A DNA stretch of 59,311 nucleotides from Desulfobacteraceae bacterium (GTDB taxonomy: Bacteria; Desulfobacterota; Desulfobacteria; Desulfobacterales; JAABTS01): contig JAABTS010000013.1 of NCBI GenBank assembly GCA_011389735.1, forward strand, positions 1 through 59,311, read 5' to 3'. The notes under the pieces were generated by a model that had not been told where the DNA came from, ran no database searches, and worked only from the letters and a program-made list of their open reading frames with translations. Within the stretch, counting starts at the first letter, position 1. Each line of letters begins with the position of its first letter. Below, in pieces: positions 1 to 8,103 of this stretch. The position numbers were made by a program, and so were the translations under genes.

Positions 1-57
1 AACATTCAACATTCAGCATTCAACATTCAACATCCAGCATTCAACATTCAACATAAA
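1..57. repeat. Heptad array (AACATTC)n at the left edge
   Basis: About eight units of the 7-bp repeat AACATTC, with CAGCATT and CATCCAG variants, run from the first base. The array continues into a family A half element at 64-113, so this is the cargo of an A element cut by the window edge. The same heptad fills 20123-20541 and the right edge at 59234-59311. Confidence 0.9.
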
Positions 58-63
58 AAAATC

Positions 64-113
64 GCATATCCCCGGGCCGACAAAGCGGTGAGATTAATTA
101 TCTGAAAAACTAC
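64..113 (-). repeat. Family A palindromic element, one arm (next to heptad cargo)
   Basis: Read on the minus strand this is a family A left arm: TTTTCAGATAATTAATCTCA, then GTCGGCCCGGGGATATGCG, then the heptads that run off the window edge. It matches the left arm at 20071-20120 closely. The opposite arm lies outside the window. Confidence 0.8.
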
Positions 114-170
114 AAATGCGTATATTCAAAAGGAAGAGTTCATGTCAAGAATTATTTACATGATAAAGCC

Positions 171-215
171 ACGCCGGCCCGCCGTCTTGTGTGATTGATT
201 TTATGAAAACCTGTA
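171..215 (+). repeat. Family A right arm fragment
   Basis: GCCGGCCCGCCGTCTTGTG followed by a degenerate GATTGATTTTATGAAAACCTGTA matches the right half of family A (CCCGCCGCCTTGTG, then TGAAAACCTGTA). No convincing left arm is visible upstream. Confidence 0.6.
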
Positions 216-273
216 TGAAGGCGGAAGCATCCTTTCCGGGAGTTGATTTTTGGAAAATCAACAGAAATTTCTA

Positions 274-301
274 TTGACAAAAAAATTAGAATCGGTATAT
301 T
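274..301 (+). promoter_or_regulatory. Sigma-70 promoter for the tRNA pair
   Basis: A perfect -35 box TTGACA (274-279) is followed after 16 bp by TATATT (296-301). It sits 13 bp before tRNA-Gly and no other start fits, so it very probably drives both tRNA genes. Confidence 0.75.
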
Positions 302-314
302 AGGTTTTTATTGA

Positions 315-389
<75 letters not shown>

Positions 390-399
390 TTTTTTTAAA

Positions 400-474
400 G
401 GCGGCATAGCCAAGTGGTAAGGCAGCGGTCTGCAAAACCGCTATACACCGGTTCGAATCCGGTTGCCGCCTCCA
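400..474 (+). tRNA. tRNA-Cys (GCA anticodon)
   Basis: Acceptor GGCGGCA pairs with TGCCGCC. The anticodon stem GCGGT/ACCGC encloses loop CTGCAAA (anticodon GCA). The T arm is CCGGTTCGAATCCGG and CCA is encoded at 472-474. It follows tRNA-Gly in the same transcript and is followed by a strong hairpin terminator. Confidence 0.96.
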
Positions 475-487
475 GAGGCGAAAAGAC

Positions 488-520
488 AAAAGGGTTTATG
501 GAAATTCCATAAACCCTTTT
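488..520 (+). terminator. Rho-independent terminator after the tRNAs
   Basis: AAAAGGGTTTATGG and CCATAAACCCTTTT form a 14-bp perfect stem around AAATT, ending in TTTT. It lies 13 bp after tRNA-Cys. The symmetrical A and T tracts would let it work in both directions. Confidence 0.85.
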
Positions 521-569
521 CTTGTTTTAGGGCCTTATCGATAAAGATCTGTAATAACAAACAAGAAAT

Positions 570-724
570 CGGGTTCGCTATCGGGTTCGCTATCGCTATC
601 GCTATCGGTATCGGGATCGGCGAATTCAATTTCGATCTCGATCCCGATCTCGATTTCGATCCCGATCCCGATCCCGATCCCGATCCCGATCCCGATCTCG
701 ATCCCGATCCCGATCCCGATTTTG
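570..724. repeat. Hexamer array GATCCC / GGGATC with inverted halves
   Basis: The left part reads TCGGGT/TCGCTA/TCGGTA-type hexamers, and after a short centre (GGCGAATTCAATTTCGAT) the right part is a run of GATCCC units. The halves are roughly inverse complements, so the unit can fold back. The same centre occurs in the array at 13656-13722, and related arrays lie at 15848-15960 and 51838-51915. Here I cannot see clear family B or C ends. Reading frames through it give only Asp-Pro repeats and are not genes. The remainder to 828 shows nothing recognisable. Confidence 0.85.
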
Positions 725-827
725 GGTTGCGGACATAGCCCGCTTTCGGATCTATATTCTTGAATTTATACGGTTTATATTTTGGACTTGATTTTAATGG
801 GGGTTATGGGCTGTTCCGCGGGGATTG

Positions 828-849
828 AAACAGGCAAGGACGCCTGTTT
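828..849 (-). terminator. Hairpin downstream of the minus-strand operon
   Basis: AAACAGGC and GCCTGTTT form an 8-bp stem around a 6-base loop, about 55 bp after the stop of the phosphodiesterase gene. The T-run after the hairpin in the minus direction is weak (TTTC), so termination is only suggested. Confidence 0.35.
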
Positions 850-903
850 TACGCGGGGGGTGAACCGGCGGGTGTTGGTTTTAAGGTTCGGGGCCGGATT
901 TGT

Positions 904-1851
904 TTAGAGATAGAATCGTTCTCCCTGTTCCGGGATTATGAATTTGACTCCAAGGTCGTTGAGTTCGTCCAATTGTTCTTTTATTGTTTGGATGACCTTG
1001 ATATTTTTGTCAAAGGTCGATTTGATGTGGGTGACGATCACGGTTATTCCTTCGAGCGGTTTTTTTGTGTTTTGGGTGCTGATTCGGCTGCTGAGCCGTT
1101 TTAGTTCATGCACCATCCAGGAGGGGGTAAGATGGCCGAATAGCTGATCATCCGCTCTGGGATCGGGAAATGAGACTTCAATGAATATGGCGCGTAAACG
1201 TTTATTTTGGATAAAGGGGGCCGAATAGTCCCAAACTTTCCCGATCGAATTCGTTTTTTCGAGGGCGTCCGGCCCAGTATCGCCGAAATACAATAAATAC
1301 TGATCTTCGGCTCCCACCCAAAAGGCTGTTGACGGATATCCGCAATGACTGAGTTTAAATGCTTTGACCGTCATGGCGGTCTGGTTGATTTTGTATTCTT
1401 GTTCCGGCTTGAGTCTGATGTAGCGGTATTTTTTCAACTGGAATCCGTCTCCTTCATTGCTGAAATTGGGCCAGACTTTCCAGTTGAAAAGATGATCTCT
1501 GAGATGGTCGATGGTTTGTTTGATTCCCAGTATGTTTTTTTTACTGCCGTCGGGTGCGTTTAACACGAGGCCGGCTACGTGATCCAGGTGGGTGTGGGAT
1601 ATCAGATGGGCTTTTACATGCTTTTGCAAAATCCATCCATCGGGGGTCAAATTCGATGATTCAGGAGTCTTGATGTCATCGAAACCGCCTTTTTCGAGGC
1701 ATTTTCGGATACCGGCCAGGATTGTTCCGGCGTCCAGGGAAATGTAGCTTGTGCTTTCAACGGGAGCGACAAGATAGGCGGACAGGTTGTCTTCGTGCAA
1801 CCCTCCCCTTGCGCCCAGTACAACAACCTTGAATACGGGCGTCTTATTCAT
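904..1851 (-). CDS. Metallo-beta-lactamase-fold protein, class II cAMP phosphodiesterase type
   Basis: A 315-residue cytoplasmic protein. HTHLDHVAG (H86, H88, D90, H91) is the metal-binding signature, and FGDTGPDA (about 189-196) supplies the bridging aspartate in the form typical of class II 3',5'-cyclic nucleotide phosphodiesterases (yeast Pde1 / CpdP type). A late His in the VTHIKS stretch completes the pattern. The expected role is cyclic nucleotide hydrolysis. Substrate cannot be told from sequence, and related folds cleave other phosphodiesters. It is the last gene of a tight operon, 17 bp after epmA, which suggests co-transcription with epmA and the deacetylase-like gene. No signal peptide is seen. 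Confidence 0.8.
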   Translation of the reverse strand: MNKTPVFKVVVLGARGGLHEDNLSAYLVAPVESTSYISLDAGTILAGIRKCLEKGGFDDIKTPESSNLTPDGWILQKHVKAHLISHTHLDHVAGLVLNAPDGSKKNILGIKQTIDHLRDHLFNWKVWPNFSNEGDGFQLKKYRYIRLKPEQEYKINQTAMTVKAFKLSHCGYPSTAFWVGAEDQYLLYFGDTGPDALEKTNSIGKVWDYSAPFIQNKRLRAIFIEVSFPDPRADDQLFGHLTPSWMVHELKRLSSRISTQNTKKPLEGITVIVTHIKSTFDKNIKVIQTIKEQLDELNDLGVKFIIPEQGERFYL

Positions 1852-1868
1852 GGCCTCCGCCCGGCCGG

Positions 1869-2789
1869 CTATAGTGATTCCGGTGGAAACGCAACCACAT
1901 CGTCGATCCTTTCTGAATTTGTAAACAGCATCACCAGCCTGTCGACGCCCAGAGCGGCGCCTGACGCGTCCGGCATATCAGCCAAAGATTCAAGGAACGG
2001 CTCGGGCAAAGGATAAGTCCGTCTTCCCGACCGTTTTTGGAATTCCCGTTCCTGAACAAAGCGTTTTTTCTGTTCGTCAGGTTCGGTCAGTTCAGAAAAT
2101 GCGTTGCACAGCTCCATCCCTCCAATGTAAAGTTCGAATCGTTCGGCGACGGAGGGGTCTTCATCGCTGATTTTGGCCAGGGCCGCGCATTGCGCCGGAT
2201 AATCGTACAAAAAGACGGGCCTTTCGTCGCCCAAACACGGTTCGATATCAAACGCGATTATTTGGTCAAAGGTGTCGTTTTCCAGGGATTGTTCCATCGA
2301 GGCCGGCGCGTGAGCCGAAAAAGCGTCTTTGACGCTCAATCTCGGCCATCCGGGGTCGAGCGAAATTTCGCGCCCCTGATAGAAAATAGTTTCTCCCGCG
2401 CCGATTTCATCGGCTATATGGCGAATCAACGCTTCGCATTCGGCCATCAAATCGCGGTAGTTTGTTTTTGCCGCGTACCATTCCAGCATGGTGAACTCCG
2501 GAAGATGTCTTGCGCCCCGTTCGTTTCGCCGGAAGCACTTGCAAATCTGATATATTTTAGGATATCCGGCCGATAGAAGGCGTTTCATGCAAAGTTCAGG
2601 CGATGTTTGAAGACACCACTTTCCGGAGGGTTCGGGTTCTATATGAGATTCAGGCGCAGGGGCCGGAATTCGTATGGGAGTCTCTATTTCCATGTATTCT
2701 GATCCGTCAAAATACGATCTTATGGACCGCAGTATTCGCCCGCGTTTGCGTAAATTGTTTTGTTTTCCGGTCAATTCAAAAGGATACAA
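1869..2789 (-). CDS. epmA: EF-P--(R)-beta-lysine ligase, EpmA/PoxA
   Basis: A 306-residue protein resembling only the catalytic core of class II lysyl-tRNA synthetase, with no anticodon-binding domain; this is the length and form of EpmA. Motif 2 is visible at about 86-103 (FRRNE, then LPEFTMLEW), with LQTSPELCMKRLL just before it and motif 3 (GAALGVDRLVML) near residue 285. The known family reaction attaches beta-lysine to a conserved lysine of elongation factor P, relieving polyproline stalling. The partner genes epmB and efp are not in this window. It lies 17 bp from both neighbours in a three-gene operon. Confidence 0.9.
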   Translation of the reverse strand: MYPFELTGKQNNLRKRGRILRSIRSYFDGSEYMEIETPIRIPAPAPESHIEPEPSGKWCLQTSPELCMKRLLSAGYPKIYQICKCFRRNERGARHLPEFTMLEWYAAKTNYRDLMAECEALIRHIADEIGAGETIFYQGREISLDPGWPRLSVKDAFSAHAPASMEQSLENDTFDQIIAFDIEPCLGDERPVFLYDYPAQCAALAKISDEDPSVAERFELYIGGMELCNAFSELTEPDEQKKRFVQEREFQKRSGRRTYPLPEPFLESLADMPDASGAALGVDRLVMLFTNSERIDDVVAFPPESL

Positions 2790-2806
2790 GGCTTATATCC
2801 GATGCG

Positions 2807-4126
2807 CTACAATTTTTGTTTATAATATTTTTCCTCCAGGCGGTCCTGTAGCAATTTGGCTGTCAAGCCGGGTTCTTTGGAATCGTCATACCATCTCAAT
2901 CCTGTCGCCCGGCATTTGGGACAGGCGTTTTTGGGAATATGCACTCCAAGCACGCGGTTGCCCAGGTCGGAGGAGGAATCGATTTTGAGGGCGCCGTTGC
3001 AATCGTCGCAAATTCGGATGGTTTCATGCCGGCTTTCGACAATGTTATCCGTGTCGTAAAAGATGTTCCGGGTTTGGGTCTTCAGTTCTCCGGGTTTGTC
3101 ATCGGGGTCTTTCGCGTTTTCTTTGTTTCGCCATTTGTCGAGCACCATCCTGGCGATATTTTCAATATATCGTGTTATATCGGCGGATTGTTTGATTTTT
3201 TCATGATCGTATCCGGGTTCCCGGACTTTGGAATAATCGACGCCCGCCATGGCGAGTATAATTCCCACGTTGACGTAGGGTAGAGCGCCCTCGATGGAAT
3301 ATCCGCCTTCGAGTACGGAAATATCCGGTTTGAGGATTTTCGTCAATTCGGCGTATCCCCGTGCTGAAAAATTCATATTGGTGATAGGATCGGTGTAATG
3401 ATTATCCTGGCCGGCGGAATTGATTATGATATCGGGTTTGAAATCTTCCAGAATGGGCTTCACCACGTCGTTCAAGATGAAAAGGAATCCTTCATCGGAC
3501 GTATGCGGAGGCAGCGGGATGTTGACATTGTACCCAAGCGCGTTGGGCCCTCCCTGTTCGTTCATGAATCCCGACCCCGGATACAGGGTTCGGCCGTCCT
3601 GATGCATGGAAATGAACAGAGTGTCCCTGTCATGCCAGTAGATATCCTGGGTTCCGTCGCCGTGATGGCAATCGGTGTCCACGATAGCGACTTTGTTTAT
3701 TCCGTGAGCCGCACGGAGATATTCGATCATCACGGCCTCGATGTTGATATTGCAAAACCCCCGCGATCCGTGGACGAATCGCATGGCGTGATGTCCGGGA
3801 GGCCTTACCAGGGCGAAACCGCAATCGATTTGTTTGTCCATGAGCGCCATGGCGATTGTTTTGGCGCCTCCGGCGCTGATAAAATGCGATTCCGTCGTGA
3901 CTCCCCACACATCCGGCACACAAAAATGAGTCCGCTCGATATCCTGAACGGTGGCCAGGTCGGGTTTGTATTCGATAACGCCTTCGATATCGATAATACC
4001 TTCTTCGAACACCTGGTCCTGGGTATATAAAAGCCGTTCCTCCCGTTCGGGATGATTCGGGCTGATAGCCCAGTCAAAAGCCGGGAAAAAAACAAGGCCG
4101 GTCTTATTTTTTGCTTTTATTTTCAT
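2807..4126 (-). CDS. Histone deacetylase superfamily protein with C-terminal zinc-ribbon-like tail
   Basis: A 439-residue arginase/deacetylase-fold protein (AcuC / acetylpolyamine amidohydrolase group). The signatures are RPPGHHAM, VDTDCHHGDGTQ (zinc ligands Asp and His), SAGQDNHYTDP (third ligand Asp) and EGGYS with the catalytic Tyr. A tail of about 75 residues after the catalytic domain carries two CxxC pairs (CDDC and CPKC), which looks like a zinc ribbon and is unusual for the family. I start at ATG 4126 because GGAG lies 7 bp upstream; an in-frame ATG at 4243 lacks a ribosome site. It heads the operon with epmA and the phosphodiesterase. The substrate (acetyl-lysine protein or acetylated polyamine) is unknown. 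Confidence 0.85.
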   Translation of the reverse strand: MKIKAKNKTGLVFFPAFDWAISPNHPEREERLLYTQDQVFEEGIIDIEGVIEYKPDLATVQDIERTHFCVPDVWGVTTESHFISAGGAKTIAMALMDKQIDCGFALVRPPGHHAMRFVHGSRGFCNINIEAVMIEYLRAAHGINKVAIVDTDCHHGDGTQDIYWHDRDTLFISMHQDGRTLYPGSGFMNEQGGPNALGYNVNIPLPPHTSDEGFLFILNDVVKPILEDFKPDIIINSAGQDNHYTDPITNMNFSARGYAELTKILKPDISVLEGGYSIEGALPYVNVGIILAMAGVDYSKVREPGYDHEKIKQSADITRYIENIARMVLDKWRNKENAKDPDDKPGELKTQTRNIFYDTDNIVESRHETIRICDDCNGALKIDSSSDLGNRVLGVHIPKNACPKCRATGLRWYDDSKEPGLTAKLLQDRLEEKYYKQKL

Positions 4127-4265
4127 TGTTTTCTCCAGATTGGGGCTACGGGCGCTTGATTCAAAAATCGCCACGGTTTCATTTATGCAACGGCCTGACA
4201 GGTTTTCGGAAATGAAGCTCACAGGCGGCGGACCCGGGATCATGCTGTTGTATATCTCGGTCCGA

Positions 4266-4304
4266 AAACGCAGTGAAATTCGATTTCCGGGAGACTATAA
4301 CCTG
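4266..4304 (-). repeat. Family A arm fragment
   Basis: AACGCAGTGAAATTCGATTT then CCGGGAGACTATAACCTG is one arm of family A. It is nearly identical to the arm at 44214-44250. It lies in the 299-bp gap between the cysteine desulfidase and deacetylase genes, where nothing else is recognised. Confidence 0.65.
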
Positions 4305-4425
4305 TTTTAGTAGAAATATCAAGCAATAAGATGGTATTTGCGCGGATTGTTGAATAAAAACCTTGAATTCGCCCGGATCCGAATGCGATTTCCGATGAAC
4401 CGGATAGGCGTTTATCGGCTTGAAA

Positions 4426-5697
4426 TCACCACCCCTGCATGATTTTGATAATCGTCGCATCCATGGTGGACATGCCTGCTTTGCTGATGGTTTCAACAAT
4501 TTTGGCCATTTTCGGAAGAGATTTGGGAATAACTCCCAGGTCGTCAGCGACTCCGTGTCCCGCCAGTGCGACAATCGCTGATACGTAAGCCTCTCCGGAT
4601 GCGGCGCATACTTTCATGGAGCAAGACGCTTTGGCGCCGTCGCAGACCATGCCCAGTACGGAACTCATAAGGGAGGCCACGGCTGTTTCAGCCTGGCCGG
4701 GATTTCCGCCGATCAGCTTCACGATTGCGGCTGTCGCGCCCATGCCCGCTGCTACGGCGCATCCGCAGACCGGGGTCAGCAGGCCGGTATGCAGTTTGAT
4801 GTAAGCCGTCAACAGATGGCTCAAGGCGAGGGCTTCAGCAAGTTCTTTGTCTGATTTTCGCATATTTCCGGCAACCACGGCGGGCGGCAGAACGGCGGTA
4901 AGGCCGTGGTTTCCGCTTCCGGCGCTGCTCATGACCGGCAGCCCTCCGCCGTCCATTCGGAAATCCGCGGCGGCGGCGGCCGTGTATTTGATTTCCCACA
5001 ACATGTCGCCTTTCGGCGCGGCCTGTTTCAAAGAATAGCCGATACCCAGGCCCCTGGGCCGTTCAAGGCCGGCGCGGGCGGCCGCCATATTCATTTCGGC
5101 TCCTGAGGCCAGAAACCGTTCGGTTTCCCGATTGATAGAGCCGGAAAGAATCCACAAGGAATTCATGTCCTGTTTCAAAAGATCGCGCACATAGTCCGGC
5201 CGGCGATGGTAAGACCTTGGTTCGGCTTCCTTGTTATGCTTGATGATCACGCCGTCCCGGCGGATTTCGGCCAGAAAGTCGTGCCGTTCGGATATGACGG
5301 CGGTGGTTCGATGTTTCTGGTCATGTAATTCGACTTCGACGTAAATTTCCGGAACGTCATAGACGACCTCTTCCGTGATTCGGCCCTCCCGGATAAGGGT
5401 TTGGGCTTTTTCGATATCCGCTCTACCTGCGCCGGCGAGTCCTTCGAGCCCTTTGTCCGGATCGCCCGCTACAAGGCCCAGGGCCGCGGCCATCAAATTG
5501 CCCCGCAGCCCCGATGTTCCGGGTATGCCCACGTTTTTACCGTTTTTGTACATATTGGGCGAAAGCTGGATATGCGCCTGTTCGACAGGCCGTCCGGCGT
5601 ATCGGGCGGCGGCGGCGGCCGCAAAGGCGACGGCCCCTGTTTCCGTGCATCCCAGGGCCGGTTTGACTTCCCGTTCAAAAAATCGATCAAGATCCAT
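4426..5697 (-). CDS. cyuA: L-cysteine desulfidase / serine dehydratase-like, UPF0597 (CyuA/YhaM)
   Basis: A 423-residue cytoplasmic enzyme of the UPF0597 family, related to the alpha subunit of iron-sulfur L-serine dehydratases. The N-terminal LGCTETGAVAFAAA, the CGCAVAAGMGA segment and the CDGAKASCSMK segment supply the conserved cysteines expected to hold a [4Fe-4S] cluster. Family members degrade L-cysteine to pyruvate, ammonia and sulfide. The start is taken at ATG 5697, with GAGGGG 6 bp upstream. A second ATG at 5718 overlaps the recO stop (ATGA) and would add seven residues, so coupling to recO is possible either way. The 299 bp after the stop hold a family A arm. Confidence 0.85.
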   Translation of the reverse strand: MDLDRFFEREVKPALGCTETGAVAFAAAAAARYAGRPVEQAHIQLSPNMYKNGKNVGIPGTSGLRGNLMAAALGLVAGDPDKGLEGLAGAGRADIEKAQTLIREGRITEEVVYDVPEIYVEVELHDQKHRTTAVISERHDFLAEIRRDGVIIKHNKEAEPRSYHRRPDYVRDLLKQDMNSLWILSGSINRETERFLASGAEMNMAAARAGLERPRGLGIGYSLKQAAPKGDMLWEIKYTAAAAADFRMDGGGLPVMSSAGSGNHGLTAVLPPAVVAGNMRKSDKELAEALALSHLLTAYIKLHTGLLTPVCGCAVAAGMGATAAIVKLIGGNPGQAETAVASLMSSVLGMVCDGAKASCSMKVCAASGEAYVSAIVALAGHGVADDLGVIPKSLPKMAKIVETISKAGMSTMDATIIKIMQGW

Positions 5698-5714
5698 AGT
5701 CAGTCCCCTCTTCG

Positions 5715-6479
5715 TCATCGTTCCCGGATAGCCGTCAAAAAATCCAGGCTTTTCAATTTTTTACCGATCCGGTAAACAATAAAGGCCTCCGCGAAAGCGT
5801 CGGTTTCCGCCAAAGACGCTTCAGAACACCGGATTCTTCTGATTCTTTCGATATCTCCGTTCGCGATCCAGTTGAGCCGCATCACGGAACCTCTGGACAG
5901 CAGAAAAGGTTTGTTCGATCCGGTTCGGCATTTCGAGCAAATTAGTCCGCCCTTCTCCATATCGAATGCAACGGGATTGTCCGAAATGGTTTCAATGGAA
6001 GATTCACATTTCACGCACGATTTCAGAACCGGTTCGATACCGGTCAAACAGGCGAATCGCATCTGGAAAGCAATGCTCAACAATTCCGGGGGGGCGCCGG
6101 CCGAATTCAATTCCCGGAGCATATCGACAAAAAGCGAATACACCCCTGGTTCGGGATGGCGCTCTTCCGTCCATTCAGCGATCAATTCAGTCCAATAACC
6201 CGCGTAAGCTGTTTTTTTTATATCGGATCTGATTTTTTCATAAGGATGAGCCGGAGAAGCTTCTTTCAATATGGGGATTCTTCCGCGGTTTTTGGAAAAG
6301 ACGATGTTTAAAACAGAGAAAAAATCGAGGACGCCGCCGAAGCGTTTGACGCTTCTTCGAGCGTATTTGGCGAGAAGGGGAATTTTGCCGTGGGTCAATG
6401 TAAAAAAGGTGGCGATCACATCATCGTCTCCATAATCGATTCGGCGGAGCAAAACAGCAGGTGTCGAAAAAAATTCCAC
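5715..6479 (-). CDS. recO: DNA repair protein RecO
   Basis: A 254-residue RecO: an N-terminal OB-fold (about 1-80, with the typical RRIDYGDDDVIATFFT and GKIPLLAKYARR), a helical middle, and a C-terminal zinc finger made of CVKC and CSKC. RecO binds single-stranded DNA and SSB and, with RecR, loads RecA in gap repair. Length is standard. It lies just upstream of the cysteine desulfidase gene and its stop overlaps an alternative start of that gene. A family B element lies between it and mgtE. Confidence 0.9.
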   Translation of the reverse strand: MEFFSTPAVLLRRIDYGDDDVIATFFTLTHGKIPLLAKYARRSVKRFGGVLDFFSVLNIVFSKNRGRIPILKEASPAHPYEKIRSDIKKTAYAGYWTELIAEWTEERHPEPGVYSLFVDMLRELNSAGAPPELLSIAFQMRFACLTGIEPVLKSCVKCESSIETISDNPVAFDMEKGGLICSKCRTGSNKPFLLSRGSVMRLNWIANGDIERIRRIRCSEASLAETDAFAEAFIVYRIGKKLKSLDFLTAIRER

Positions 6480-6541
6480 TAAAATTGACCCGGCGGTTCA
6501 GGTATACGGTTTATATTATCGCCTTCCGGAAATCAAATCAA

Positions 6542-6738
6542 GGGTTTGGTTCTATCTTCAGCCAGTATATGACACTGATGGACACTGATGGACATTGATG
6601 GACACTGATGGACACGGATATACACGGATAAATATGGATTTTATAATGATTATATCTATTTATGTTCATCCGTGTTCATCCGTGTTCATCCGTGTTCATC
6701 CGTGTCTAAGATGTCCGGCCCATATCAGAAACAAGCCC
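6542..6738. mobile_element. Family B MITE-like element B1 with decamer-array cargo
   Basis: The left end GGGTTTGGTTCTATCTTCAG (6542-6561) and the inverted right end (minus strand GGGCTTGTTTCTGATATGGG, finishing at 6738) are matching termini. An exact 8-bp direct repeat CAAATCAA flanks them at 6534-6541 and 6739-6746. The interior is a fold-back array: GACACTGATG decamers on the left and TTCATCCGTG decamers on the right. No coding region is present. The insertion abuts mgtE and one copy of the 8-bp repeat contains the mgtE stop codon. The left flank (6519-6541) is a family A arm. Confidence 0.85.
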
Positions 6739-6742
6739 CAAA

Positions 6743-8101
6743 TCAAAGCCCCATCAAGGTGGTCGAAATCTTGAAGTAAAAAAACACGCTGATAATATCG
6801 ATGGCGGTGGTGACAAAGGGACCTGTTGCCACGGCGGGATCTATACGGGCTTTTGCAAAGAGCATCGGCGCAAGCGATCCCACCAGCGCAGCCACCGACA
6901 TGGAGCTGATGACCGCAAGTCCCACCGATACTCCCAGCATAATTTTACTGTAACTAAAATGAGCCACGACGCCGAGCAATGATCCGTAGACCGCCCCCAA
7001 TATAAATCCGACGGAAAATTCCTTGAAAACGACCGCCAGGATTTCCTTGGTGTTGATATTGCCCGTGGCGAGCCCCCGCACTACAATCGTCGACGACTGG
7101 GTGCCGATATTGCCGCCCATGCCCATAATGACGGGAATAAACGCGGCCAGGAAGGTGAATTCCTTTAAACTTTGCTCAAATCCATTGATGATAAAAAAGG
7201 CGAATATGCCGCCCAAACAACTGGCGAACAGCCAGGGCAGGCGGATTCGAGTGCTTTTCATGACGGACTTGGTTTCAATGAATTCCTCGCCCGCGCCGGC
7301 CATTTTCAATATATCTTCAGTGGCTTCCCTGCGTATAATATCTATAACGTCGTCAACGGTAACGATTCCCACGAGCCGGTTTGAGTCATCGACTACGGGC
7401 ACCGCCAGGATATCGTAACGGGCGACGATTTTGGCCACTTCTTCCTGGTCCATGTCCGTCCGGACGTATACCACGTCCGTGAACATAAAATCCTTGAGCT
7501 GTTTTTCCTGGGCCGCCACCACAAGCTGCCTGAGCGAACATACTCCCGTAAGCCTTCCCTGATCGTCGACCACGTACAGATAAAACGGCATTTCCACATC
7601 GACGTGTTCTTTCTGCAATGACGAAATGGCTTCTTTGGCCGTTACATCTTCTTTCAGGGCGATAAAATCGGGGACCATGATGCCGCCGGCCGTCTCATTG
7701 TCGTACTTGAGCAGGCCCTCGACTTCTTCCGAGCCTTTTTGCATTTTATCGAGGATTATGCTCGACTGGTCGGAGGGCAATTTCCCGATCACGTCGGCCG
7801 CATCGTCCCGGGCCATGGATTCCAGGATTGTAACTACATCATCAAGGTTCATCGCCTGGATCAAGTCGATGAGCATATAGTCGTCCAGTTCGCTGAAAAG
7901 GATTCCTTGCTGCTCTACATCATCGATCATGTCGAACAGGCGGATCTGGTTGGGGAGCGATAAATTCCGGAAAACCATCGAAAGATCGGCCATGTGCGTT
8001 TTATTGACGATCTTTTTCAAATTGGTGACGGCGTTTCGCCTCAGAAGCCGTTTGATGCTTTCCGAAAGGATCTTGATATGTTCCCCGTACTCCGTAATCA
8101 T
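6743..8101 (-). CDS. mgtE: Magnesium transporter MgtE
   Basis: A 452-residue MgtE: an N-terminal MgtE_N helical superhelix (about 1-120), a tandem CBS pair (about 121-260, including TGVCSLRQLVVAA and LVGIVTVDDVIDI), then five membrane segments with the selectivity region GGNIGTQSST. The family is a magnesium-gated Mg2+ channel of the inner membrane. I start at ATG 8101, 2 bp after the surA stop, with AGG as ribosome site inside the end of surA. An upstream in-frame ATG at 8152 would lie within surA. The stop codon falls inside the target duplication of element B1, so the 3' end of the gene was an insertion site. Confidence 0.92.
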   Translation of the reverse strand: MITEYGEHIKILSESIKRLLRRNAVTNLKKIVNKTHMADLSMVFRNLSLPNQIRLFDMIDDVEQQGILFSELDDYMLIDLIQAMNLDDVVTILESMARDDAADVIGKLPSDQSSIILDKMQKGSEEVEGLLKYDNETAGGIMVPDFIALKEDVTAKEAISSLQKEHVDVEMPFYLYVVDDQGRLTGVCSLRQLVVAAQEKQLKDFMFTDVVYVRTDMDQEEVAKIVARYDILAVPVVDDSNRLVGIVTVDDVIDIIRREATEDILKMAGAGEEFIETKSVMKSTRIRLPWLFASCLGGIFAFFIINGFEQSLKEFTFLAAFIPVIMGMGGNIGTQSSTIVVRGLATGNINTKEILAVVFKEFSVGFILGAVYGSLLGVVAHFSYSKIMLGVSVGLAVISSMSVAALVGSLAPMLFAKARIDPAVATGPFVTTAIDIISVFFYFKISTTLMGL

Positions 8102-8103
8102 AA

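Noticed and set aside
463-738. 91-codon frame with an Asp-Pro repeat C terminus
   Set aside because: It reads through the tRNA-Cys 3' part, the terminator and the GATCCC array. Composition is dictated by the hexamer.
2037-2576. 179-codon frame on the plus strand
   Set aside because: It is antisense to epmA, whose motifs are clear, and has no recognisable domain.
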